Below, piece by piece: positions 12,091 to 22,829 of a DNA stretch of 64,000 nt. The first letter of the stretch is position 1. Each line of letters begins with the position of its first letter. The notes below the pieces were generated by a model. That model was not told the origin of the DNA. It worked only from the letters and a program-made list of their open reading frames with translations, and made no database searches. Source of the DNA: Apophysomyces variabilis (Eukaryota; Mucoromycota; Mucoromycetes; Mucorales; Mucoraceae). The translations under genes and the position numbers were made by a program. Location: NCBI GenBank assembly GCA_002749535.1, contig MZZL01000060.1:95637-159636 (forward strand). The letters are read 5' to 3'.

Positions 12091-14491
12091 CAACCATTAT
12101 TTTCTTTCTGATCTTCTTGCAAATTCAGTATCCAAAAAGAACACAAAAAAAAGTAAGAGATGAAAAGAATATCTTATGTCGTGTAAAACTCCTCCGCTAC
12201 AACACCAAGAACAGAAAAAAAAAGAGAAATCAAAAGGAATCCAAGAAAAGAAAAAGACAGAAGTTTCCTTTTTTTAAAATAGAATTGTTTGCAATGAACG
12301 AAAATCGAAAAGAAAAAAGAACAAGAAGACAAAAGAAGAAGAACCTACAACAAGAGAATACAGAAGAAGACAAGCAGAAGAGACCAAAGCGGGAAAAGGG
12401 ATCTGTTGCACCTTTTTGTTTTGTTTGATGTATTTAGCGAAACAGAAATGGGAACAAGCAAGTTAACATTCGATTTCTTTTTATTTCTTTCTTTTTGTAT
12501 TTGTATTATCTTTCATTTCATTCTCTTTTCTTTTTCTCATTCTCTCTTTCTTTCTCCTCTTTTCTAAATGAGAAAGAAAGAAGAAGAAGAGAAAAAAGAA
12601 TCACCCGAATTTTTTATACGTAAATATAATATATAGTTTGTGTACTCTCTATCTCTCATCATGATCGTACTTTTTTTTCTTACTTTGGTTGTGAAGAATG
12701 TCATAGCAACCGAGGTTACCTTGGCAAACGATAGCTTAGTAAGCAAAAAAACAGATGATGCACTCCATCTACGTAGAAGAATCTGCAGGGAAACAGAATA
12801 GATGCTTTCCCTCATTTGGGTAAACCGGGAAAGAAGGAAAAAAGAGAGTTTTATTACTATTGCTTCTCTCTTTCCCCCTTAAACTTTAAGGGTAGACCGG
12901 ACCGCGGTGATTAGAATTAACCGATCTGTGCGCTGAAGAGAAGTAAAACGACCAAAAGAGGGAAATACAGGCTGCCTTTTTTCTCAAGGAAAAGCAAAAA
13001 GAAGTAGACAGAGAGATAGTATGAATGGAAGATACACAAAGAGCTTCTCCTTCTATCTCTTCATTTTTCCGTGTGTGTGTATAAATGTTATTATCTCTAT
13101 CTTTTATTTCTCCTTTGTTTTTTGTTTAACGCTCTCGTCGTGCCCCACATACTCATCACTGTCACATGGATGGCCCTGACTTTTACCCTTATTCTACGTA
13201 ACGTAACAAGCCTTTTTTTTTTTTTAATTTGGATGCATGGTTGTTCTTGTTGTTGTTGTTGTTTAAGTGTTGACGTTAAATTTTAAGGAAGAGTAAACCT
13301 TTTTTTTCATTTTGTGTCACGGAAACAAACTGTGATCGGCATGTTACTTTCTATGGAAAAGCCCGCCAAAAATTGAAAAAATGGATACGAATAGGATAGT
13401 ATCATGGCACATGTCTCTCTCTCTCTCTCTCTTTTTTTTTTTTGGATACGTTATCCAATATATCTTCCCTTTTTTACCCTTGCCGAAGTAGCAATCTATG
13501 ATCTATTTCAAACTCAACGCGTATAGATTCTACTAAAAACCTTTTGCTTCCCTAGAACGAAGAATTAGAAGTCATCAGAAAGGATAAATAGAGACTTTCT
13601 TTCTTGTAAGGAAAATCAGAGGTCTCTTGAACCATGAGTAGAATATATAACACGCCGGCGCATGTCTCTGTTTTGTCTAAAGGTTGTCAGATGACATTAA
13701 ACCTTAGTTTTGACTTTTAAGCTCGATAATCCCAGGTTTTACTAAAATATCTTTTTTTCTTTTAAATTGCCCTATAGATAATAGTTTTCTGTTTTGCTTT
13801 TATTTCTTTTTTCTTTATATTTACAGAAATTATCCATTTGATCAAAACACAACAAAATAAGTGAGAGTGAAAGCGAGAAAGGGGTAAAGTAAGAAATAAA
13901 GAAGGGCGCATTTTTGGGTGTATAGGTTTGTACGTTTTTCTTTCATTTTTCTTTTGCTTTTACAGGTCGGATAAAAGAAAGAGAAAGTAAGAAACAAAAA
14001 GAAAGTAGTTGTTGTTGTTGTATACAATATATAGAGAGAGGGGATAGCATAAGAGGGGATCCAAAGAGAAAAGCAGAAAAAAAAATCAAACGGGGTGTTT
14101 TTTCTTCTTTTGTCAAAATGAGTAACCAAAGGAGGGGTCGGGGACACCGGAAGAGTGAAAGAAACAAGAAAAAACGAATGGGTGCAAAAAGGAGGAAAAT
14201 AGGACGAGAAAACCAAAAAAAGAAGTAACGAAGAATAAGAACAAAAAGAGATAGAGATAGAGGTAGGTGTATTAAAGGAAGGTGATTCAATGACAGAAAA
14301 AGGACGGATAAGAAACTTGACGGGGCAAGATTAAAGTTATGGTACACAAAGAAAAAAAAATAGGAAATGGAAGCCTGTGGAGCCAGAAGGTAAAGGAAAA
14401 ACAAAAAAAAATAGAGAATGCAGAAGGAACGTGAGGTGTGTATGTACGCGTATCTGTCAGTGAGCGACCAAAAGGTCAACGCTTTTGTTGT
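12091..14491. other. 2.4 kb low-complexity intergenic region with strand-asymmetric purine/pyrimidine tracts
   Basis: The region lies between convergent 3' ends. The plus strand is strongly purine-rich at 12.1-12.4 kb and 13.9-14.4 kb and pyrimidine-rich elsewhere. A (CT)n run occupies about 13413-13431, followed by a T run. Apparent long frames here (for example a Phe/Leu/Ser-rich minus-strand frame at 13943-14479) are by-products of the skewed composition and have no domain signal. Confidence 0.6.
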
Positions 14492-15834
14492 TTAAGGAGA
14501 GGAAGGCATTTGTTCATAGAGTTGGGTAATATAGCGATTGGTTAAAGAAAGGGTTACTTCCTTCTGATTGTTCAAGAAATCCGATTTTTCAAGAAGTTGA
14601 ATTGCCTAAAGAAAAGATTGGTATGAGAAAGAAAATAGCAAAACTCTCTTTCTCTTCTATACCTCATTTCGAGCATTGAATTGTAACTGGGCGCGTGTCT
14701 TTTCATGTCGCGTCCGTTGATTCAGCATCATATCAGGTGTTGGCATCGCTTGGCTATTCAATTGGTCGGTCTTCCATTTCTGCCAGGTTTGATAAGCAGC
14801 TGCCATGGCCACCGTCTTGTCACTACAAGGGAAAGAAAGGTATTTCTCTAGTTGGCCCATCGCTGTACACTTTTTCTTAATTTTTCTTTCTTTTTTTTTT
14901 TTACCTTTGAGGGCCAGACCGATCCACATAGATACACTGATGCGATTGTTTATACGTGTCCAAGGCCAATCCGGACATGGAACTTTGAGAACCACGTTTG
15001 GCCGGTGTCAAGCCGTGCACAAATTCCATTGGCATATCATGTAAAGAGGAAGATGATGTCGAAGGCGAAAGGTCGACCGTAGGTGATGCAAAGGCGTAAG
15101 GAGTTATAGCAGGCGACGTGATCGCATGATTAGGAAGGTTATTGTTGTTATAGTTATTGTTGTTGCTGTTGCTGTTGTTGTTGTGATGCAGGTGACTGTT
15201 CGTCGTCGTCATGGGCAGGGTGGACGTTGTCGCATGAAGGTCTGTGACAAAAGACCAACGTTGGGATTCATTGTCGATCACCTGGTAGGGAAACAGGATC
15301 AACTTCGCCTCACTGTCCATCGAATTCACTTGGATGTCCAGGACCCAATCATCATGAACGGCCAAATAAATGACACATCCGGGTAACCGCCGTCCGAGCG
15401 CATCCACGCTATCTTCACGCATACCCCACAATTGACTACGCGCCTCTTCTTCCGGTTTCATTGAATAAAGACAGATTTCCGTGTCTTCAATCAATCTCAA
15501 TCGACCTTTTTATCATTTATAAATGTAAAATAAAAAAAAAGCGCGTGTCATCATTTCATTGTCCAGTTCCTCTCCCTTCTTTTTTTGGCCCATAAAACTC
15601 TTTATTCTTTTTTCTTCTCTTCTATTTTTTATTACCTTTTCGAATATCAAGGACAAGTCCTGTTGCCTTATTTTTCAGATATTTTCCTTCCCATCGCCAT
15701 AGTTCCTCATCAGTTTCTTTCGGCGGACGTACGTATACTTGTGATCGAAGAGCATCAGCACCATCACCACGAGCGGAGATCACATTTCCGGTCGCGATGG
15801 AGCGGATATACGTCCAATCGCCGTTGTTCACCAT
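14492..15834 (-). CDS. Ricin-B-like beta-trefoil (lectin-fold) protein with an Asn/His-rich insert
   Basis: Four minus-strand exons (15834-15636, 15505-14905, 14822-14663, 14605-14492) join in phase to give 357 residues. The N-terminal part has the spacing of a ricin-B/beta-trefoil repeat: GDWTYIRSIATGNVIS, then LWRWEGKYLKNKATGLVLDI, then SQLWGMREDSV. A second half-unit includes DDWVLDIQVNS and QRWSFV. There is no secretion signal, so it is probably intracellular. The middle carries a low-complexity tract of His and Asn (from an ATT/GTT-rich repeat at about 15140-15185) followed by Ser/Pro/Thr-rich sequence. The tail (AAYQTWQKWK onward) is helical and of unknown function. The exact sugar-binding residues cannot be judged. 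The fold assignment is inference from motif spacing; the gene structure is well supported. Confidence 0.8.
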
Positions 15835-17575
15835 GGAAAGAGGGGGAAAAAGGGAAAGAGAAACAGGGAAAAGAAGAAGAGAGAGAGAGAGAAAACAAAA
15901 TAAAAGAAGAGAATATATAACACAACACAAAAATAAGCCAGTTTCTGATCTTTTTTTTTTTGCTTTAAAAAGAGGAACCCGTCCGCTACCTAAATTTGAA
16001 TACGCTTTGTGTTAGCCCCGGACCTTACAAAAAAAAACTTCACGCTGTTCAAAATAAAAAAATGGGTATGTGTGTGTACATATATCTTTCTCTCTCTGTG
16101 TGTGTGTGCGTGTGCGTGTGTATGTATTTTCACACTCCCGCTTTTCTATTTGCTAGATAGACGAATTCTGGATCAAAAAAAAAGAACGCTCGTGCGTTTC
16201 CTTTTTCGTGAGAAGCGATCATCTTCACTCAGTGTTTCCTCATAGTGCCCAATGTTTGTGTCGCCCTGTGTTGGGGTGTCTGGTGTGTATGTGTATCTGT
16301 TGTTGTCTGCGTAGATATGGTGTTTCTTGTTTCGTTTGATTAGTGTTCATTGCTCTGTATGCTCGGGTACCCCCACTATTTCTTTTTTGCGATTCTGATG
16401 TTGTTCAAATCGTTCAGTCGTGCTACTCGTCTCCCTGTGGCACCTATCATTCTTTTCCGTCTCATTCTTTCCTTCTCGCTCTATCTATGTGTATGTGTCT
16501 CTCTTGTAAGCTAAGGGTGTCTTGATGGTCTTCTTTTTGTTTCTTTATCTTCATTCTGCCTCATACATAAAGAAACGAAGAAGAAGAGCAGGAGGAGATA
16601 GGAATAAGTTTATCTTAAAATGTACAAGTTTTAATCTGATCACATCTCAATACGGTTTCATACCCTTCCTTTTCCTTTTTTTTTGTACTTCCTCTTTTTT
16701 TTTCCCTGTCTGGGTCTGGTCCCCCCCCATCATCATGAAAATTTGGGACGATCACACGGAACATTCCGTTTGAAAACAAAATCCATGTCCTACAACCCGG
16801 GATGACATGATCGCGGAGTCAATCTTTGGCTTTCCGTTTGTCTTTTAGCGAAACAAAAAGAACCGGATACTACCCAAAAGGGCGTACAAAGAAAAACGGA
16901 CAAAGACTTCCGAATCGCGTTTTCCACTTTTCCTTTTTTTTTTTTTGGTCCTCACCTCTTTCTCTCTCACTCTCTTAAAAAAAAAGAAGAGAAAAAGGCT
17001 TGATGCGAAAGAAGCAGGGTGAGAATGAGAAAAAAAGCTAGCAAGAGAAATAGGGAAAGGGCAATATTCCTGGTATGGAACATTGCCGATGACATGACAT
17101 GCTGTTTTGACTCCACCCATGGACTGGCATAAACGCATGGTTTCCTCTCTTGCATAACCATTACTCATTATCATGGTCCTTGTTCACGCGGGAATGAAAA
17201 CGAAAGAAAGAGAGAATGAAAAGAAACAAAAGGTGGACTCACGGACCATGTTAAGACTGCCGAAAAGGAGGGACGTGCATGCCCATGGGTTGGAGCTCAT
17301 GACTCATGCAAAAACACACACATTTGGACAGAACGGTCCATCTTACTCTCTCTCACCCTCTCTTCACAGCGCTTTCGATGTTATTCATGCAAGTCACGAA
17401 TCCCATGTGCCTTTCCCCACAATATACCCCATTCAACTTTTCCCTCCAATGGCTTAAATAACAGGGTGGCATTCATATTTTGATACTTTTTCTTTTCTTC
17501 TTTTTCCTTTTCGTCTTCTTTCTTTGCCTTGTTTTTACTTGTTTATATACTTTACAGTGACTTGAACAAAAGAAA
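15835..17575. other. Divergent intergenic region between the lectin-like gene and the AtuA-like gene
   Basis: 1.7 kb of low-complexity sequence holding a TG/CG-alternating microsatellite (about 16097-16122), repeated pyrimidine tracts (16.5-16.7 kb, 17.34-17.36 kb) and a C8 run near 16721. Both flanking promoters should lie here. No exon with domain similarity was seen. Confidence 0.6.
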
Positions 17576-20045
17576 ATGACGACTGCTCTTCCTACTCGTT
17601 CTACGACTACTCGACCTGTTCGTATCGGTTGTTATTCTGCATTTTGGGGAGATTCTCCTTTAGCTGCACGTCAGCTTGTCCAACATGAAGGTGCCAATTT
17701 GGATTACCTGGTCGCAGATTATCTGGCTGGTAAAACGGGTTTCACAAGTGTCTAAAAAGCATTAACTGAAAATGGCAATTGGCTCTTACCACAAACAAGA
17801 AATTACGATGGGCATCCTGTCAGCTCGCCGTAAGCGAAGGATGATGCAACCATCTAAACAAGGACAAGGCGTGGATTATATTGATGAATTTATCTCCTTG
17901 GTATTGAAACCCAATTTGCCTGCCCTTGTGAAGAATCGAACCAAAGTGGTCACCAATGCCGGTGCGCTTGATCCTGCGTCTTGTAAGGAAGCCATCGAAG
18001 CCTTGTTACGCAAGATGAATTTGGAACATCAGGTGAAAGTTGCAGCGGTTGTAGGAGATGATCTTTTGATCGACAAGGAGAATCAGACCCTGGAAGCGTT
18101 CCAGGAAATTCATCCTTTTTCGGCCGTGTCTGCCACTCAACATCATCTGGAGGCGGACCGATTGCCTGCGCAGGACGAGCCAATTGTGTCGTTGAATGCC
18201 TACTTGGGATCCAAGGCGGTGGCTCGCGCCTTAGATGCCGGTGCCCAGATCGTTATCACCGGCCGAGTGGTAGACTCCGCCTTGGTGGTCGGACCCTTGA
18301 TGCATGCGTATGGATGGCATCCCCAGCTGAATAATTACCATGACTTGCTTGCATCGGCTTCACTGGCGGGCCATATCATTGAGTGTGGCTGTCAATCGAC
18401 GGGAGGTAATTTCACGGATTGGCGGTTGGCGGCCCATTCCGCTTACGGAGGCTATGCCAATATGGGTTACCCTATTGTGGAGTTTCAGGCCAATGGGGAT
18501 TTTGTGGTCACGAAACCGGACCGTACGGGTGGACTGGTGAGTCCAGCCACGGTAGGCGAGCAGATCGTGTACGAAATTTTGGATCCCGCGCTTTATTTGT
18601 TACCCGATGTGATTCTTGACATGCGCCAGGTCAGACTGAAACAGATCGGACATGACCGTGTCCTTGTACAGGGGGCCCGTGGCTCGAAACCAACACCATG
18701 GCTCAAATGTTCCGGTATTTTTCTCGATGGTTGGAAAATGAGCGGCGAACTCCTAATCGCTGGTGCCGAGGCCAAAGAAAAGGTAAAAACGAAAACAAAA
18801 CCTTATACTCATTGCGTTTCGTGTTTTTGATGGTTAATCTGTAATTTCTCTCTATGTCTATATAGGCTGTTGCTGTGGGTGAAGCCATTATCCGTCGTGT
18901 ACGTGGTCTTTACAAAGAGCTAGGCATGAGTGATTTTAGAAACTATAACATTGAACCTATGGGAAGTGAGGTACTTTATGGGTAAGTTTCAAGAAATAGA
19001 AGTGGGTTGTTTGCTATTGGACACAAGGAGATAGTTGAAGAGAAGTGTTAGAATAACGCATGATCATGATTAGACCGAATGCTGCCAAGCATCCAGTACG
19101 CGAAGTGGTTGTGAGATTGACGGTTCATCATGATGATCCAAAAGCTTTAGGTTTGTTTGCCAAGGAAGTGGTCCCGGTAAGTTTGTTTTTTTTTCTCCTT
19201 TGTGACAACAACCAAGAAAAGCAACGAGGATGGAGACCCAGAGTTTTTTAATCGAATGGCTTACCTTTTCGTTAGTCTGCTACCTGTATGGCACCTGGTA
19301 TCTCAGGTGGTGGTTCCGGTCGACCAAGACCAGTTCCGAATCTTGTCCACTTTCCTTGCTTAATTCCCAAGTCGTCAGTGAAAACTAGTGTTATTATCGG
19401 TCAAGATAGTTATCCGGTGGAATGGGATGAATGGAATGCAGATAGTAGCTCCTTTGGTAAACCGGTCCCTGTACCGCCTATTCCCGAACCATCCTCCACT
19501 GAGGGTTCACTAGTGAAAACAAAATTAATACATCTGGCTTACGGACGTAGCGGAGACAAAGGCGATGTTTGCAATATCGGTAAGGAAAGAAAAAAAAAAG
19601 AAGAGGGAGGGGAGAGTGAACTTGCCAAGAAAGAAAACGCGTCCTAACGCGTCTTTTTTCTTTCTTTCATTCTTTCAATGACAGGCATCATTGCTCGAGA
19701 ACCTCGGTATCTTCCTTACATCAAAAAATCCGTGACAGAAGAGGTTGTGGCGAGATACATGGCTCATCTTTGTAAAGGATCTGTCACTCGATTTGAACTG
19801 CCCGGTCTAAATGCGTTTAACTTTGTATTGACAAGATCATTGGGTAAGTGGAAGGGCGAAGACTTCATTTGTGGGGAGGGTAGGGTTACTAAGGGAAGGG
19901 ATAACCAATACTTCTAAATATAGGTGGTGGTGGTCTGAGCTCGCTTGTCGTTGACCGCCAAGGCAAAACATTTGCCCAACTGCTACTGACAGGCCTCGAT
20001 GTGGAGCTTCCTGCTCATATGGTCCCATCAGAAGCAAAACTTTGA
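17576..20045 (+). CDS. AtuA-like protein: DUF1446 domain fused to a C-terminal AtuA ferredoxin-fold domain
   Basis: Seven exons (17576-17729, 17800-18782, 18866-18981, 19074-19176, 19276-19579, 19685-19843, 19924-20045) give 646 residues. The N-terminal two thirds is the DUF1446/acyclic-terpene-utilisation A family: [86 protein letters not shown]. The C-terminal roughly 110 residues ([17 protein letters not shown], then ARYMAHLC and [14 protein letters not shown]) match the small AtuA ferredoxin-fold domain that is a separate partner in many bacteria. The bacterial relatives act in acyclic terpene or branched acyl-CoA catabolism; the fungal substrate is unknown. A short intron after codon 51 is required because reading through meets a stop. 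Confidence 0.88.
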
Positions 20046-20967
20046 ATTCTAAATCTTCTTTTTCTTACCCTTTTTTCCCATAAGTTACAGCCGATTCCCC
20101 GTATAAAATGTCTCTTCAAGATAGGAAGCTTTTTACACAAGAAAATACAAACGAAACTGAATGTTTTCTATGCAACATTTTGACAGTCTCTACATGCTAC
20201 AACACAAATAGAGGAAACAACATTATGTCAAAATGCTCTTTTGACACAGTAACTTGCGCTCACATATATGCAACGATATGTCATGTGTTACCGTATGCAA
20301 CAAAAAAACATCTCGGATTCGGGAAAGCATGACACAAGAAGAAGAAAAAGGGGGGTATGATCGGCCATGACAACGCCTCGTTACTATTGCTTATTTTATA
20401 TATCCGTTGTCTCCATCACGCAAATGGTATATCAAACTAGTCTTGTGTGAGCGCGTGAGAGAGAGAACTTAGAGGGAGACAACGAGGTCGCACAACAGAT
20501 CAAAAAGCTAAAACTTAAAATGAGCCGTCTCTGTCTCTAGCTCAAACGCACACACACTTTATTTTCACTAACCTGCGGAAAGTCATTCCTAAGCGTACAC
20601 AAAATGGGCGTTACAATAAACCTATTCTTTTATTTTGAGTTTCACGTTGGTGCGTCCATACGATTTATTTTGATATTTTGCCTCATTTGATCATGACACT
20701 TTTTTTCTTTTATCGTTTTTGTTACGCCGCTGCTCCCGAGGACACCTGGCACGGAACAAAAAGGAAAAATAAACGGAGCCTTAATTTAGTTGGATAGAGA
20801 GCTTGCATCTAAGAAAGCGGCTAACCGGGTTCCGTTGGACAGGCAACACATCGTTTTCGCATTTATATCAGATCGGAAAGACAATTTGTATTCTATATAC
20901 ATTACATATGTACAATCAGGCTATTAAGTAGCAGAATCAGGAAGAGAGGGTGATAGACGTCAATTCT
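20046..20967. other. Convergent intergenic region, 0.9 kb
   Basis: The region lies between the 3' ends of the AtuA-like and CENP-K-like genes. It contains AT-rich 3' UTR-like sequence and short purine tracts. The short frames inside (for example at 20108-20332) lack any motif. Nothing else is seen. Confidence 0.55.
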
Positions 20968-22318
20968 TTATCCTAGGCGGTAATCTACTAAACGGATCCG
21001 CATGGCATCTTCGGGATGTCGAACAACAACGCCTGCTTTGATCAAGGTTTCTACATAAGGTGGCCAATATGTTCCGTCTTCTAACTGGATATAGGGATTA
21101 TTGGGGTTGATCACGGCTAGATTCATCAAATCTTCAAGTAGATATTTGAGCTCGTATTCAACTTCTTCATCTCCATCATTCCAATCACCAGGGCCATTCT
21201 AACAAAAAGAAAATGTACATAGACATCAATAATACATCGCTTGATTCTCTCTTGTCCTTTTGCCTTTTTTTTTTTTACCTTAATCCGATGAGGAGGGTAG
21301 TGTTGATCAAGAAAATCGACAAGATCGTTCATGGTGGCCTCATGGTTCGCTTTTAGCTTGTCAATGGTTTCGCGTAATCGCCTAATTTAAATAGTTGAAG
21401 TCAACTAAACTCTATCTATTTGTCTTATTTTACTTACATGCGGCGTTTGTAGCCTTGATCCTGCTGTTGCCCTTCTTCTACTCGACGTGTCAACACCGTT
21501 TTAATATCATTGCATTCAGCTAATGCAGTTTCCTCGCTAGCATAAAAGAAAGAAAGGTAAGATCCCGATTTGGCCTTGTCCAATGGCTCTCCGAGAAAAG
21601 CTCTACCTTGCTAACATCTCGACCGTCTCTCTTAGTTCTATCCGAATGTACTCTAATGCTTTACGAAAGTCGGTCACGGATTTGAAAAGTTGATCTTTAA
21701 ATTGTATCTCCAATACGCCTTCGTCGTCCGCACGGTTAATCTGGTTCACAGCTATCCATAGAAATAAGAGAGGTTACAGTTCCGCAAGCAAGATACAGCC
21801 TTTTCTTTCTTCATTCTCTCTTTCATCTTTTACCATCCATTTCTCTCTGGATTTCTTTGGTTAATTCTTTTTCTTCTAGTGCATAAACCAATAATTGCTG
21901 TCATTGAGAAAAAGAAGAAGGAAAGAAGGAAAATGATTCAGTCGATCGGCTACTTGTTTTGTTCTTATTTTCAGTGCATGGGGACGGACCTTTTTCTCAG
22001 GGGTGTCGGCCGATCCTGCGATCTTTTGTAATCCGCTTTCACGATATTGATCTTCCAACTAACGATGAAGAACCTGGCTCAGCTGAACGCATACTTTTTG
22101 CAAGGTTGGCATTCTATTCTTTCTCTTTTCTTTACTTGATGAAGTCTTTCCCATAATGCTTCTTGTTGTTTTTTCTGGCTGTCAAGAATCTGATCTAAGA
22201 ATTCGCCTCTATTGGTGTTGTCTTCTTCACTTTGGACCTTTACTTCCGCTGATGCTACTTTGTCAAAATCACCAGCCGCTTTGGCAATGAGTGATTTCAA
22301 CTGTTCTTCGAACAACAT
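20968..22318 (-). CDS. Inner kinetochore protein CENP-K-like (Sim4/Mcm22 family)
   Basis: Seven minus-strand exons (22318-22136, 22058-21954, 21897-21834, 21751-21607, 21536-21438, 21381-21279, 21198-20968) give 309 residues, close to human CENP-K (269) and fission yeast Sim4. The first two thirds is coiled coil (QLLVYALEEKELTKEIQREM; RETIDKLKANHEATMNDL). The diagnostic C-terminus has DFLDQHYPPHR, then EDLMNLAVINPNNPYIQL, then TYWPPYVETLIKAGVVVRHP and a final EDAMRIRLVDYRLG. This mirrors the CENP-K pattern of FLxxHFPxP, DPYVxxxxSFWPPYVELLLRxGIxxRHPEDxxRIRL. CENP-K acts in the CCAN CENP-H/I/K/M module at centromeres. The first two introns have alternative splice choices; the rest are unambiguous. 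Confidence 0.85.
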
Positions 22319-22829
22319 GACCAGAGACGTAAAAGATCCCCAAGTGTGGGTCTACACATGATGCATTGATATCATTTGTGACGTTCTTTTGCCTGCAGCA
22401 AGTCCGCTTGATCCCAGGTATTTGAGGGTCGTTAATGTGGGTCATATGCCGCTTGAGATACTAACCAGTAAGGATAGTATGACAGAAACAGGAAAGAAAC
22501 AAACGCATTGCCCACAGTAATTGAGCGATAAGTACGTAGACTTAAGCGAGTCGGAACCCACAGACTGCTGTGATCAGCTTATCGGCTTTATTAGCGAAAC
22601 GCATTAAACATATCCATATTTTGTTGACTAAAAAATATCAGAAGAAAAATAAATAATGTTCTTCAATCATGTAGCGAGCTGGAATCTAAGGGAAAGGGTA
22701 AAGAGAGAGAAACCTTTGCGAATTGCGATTCGGGATTGTATGTCAATGAGTATATTGAACTCAAACCTACCCTTTTAAACTGAGTTTAATGCCTACAGTA
22801 ACTATCATGTACTTGCTGTCATTGGTATG
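22319..22829. other. Intergenic, 0.5 kb
   Basis: AT-rich sequence between the CENP-K-like 5' end and the 3' end of the F-box gene, both on the minus strand. No motif was recognised beyond presumed promoter and 3' UTR. Confidence 0.5.

Noticed and set aside
13943..14479. 178-codon Phe/Leu/Ser-rich minus-strand frame and its overlapping partner at 13842-14216
   Set aside because: It arises from strongly purine-skewed low-complexity DNA, has no domain or splice-consistent neighbours, and lies in a convergent intergenic region.
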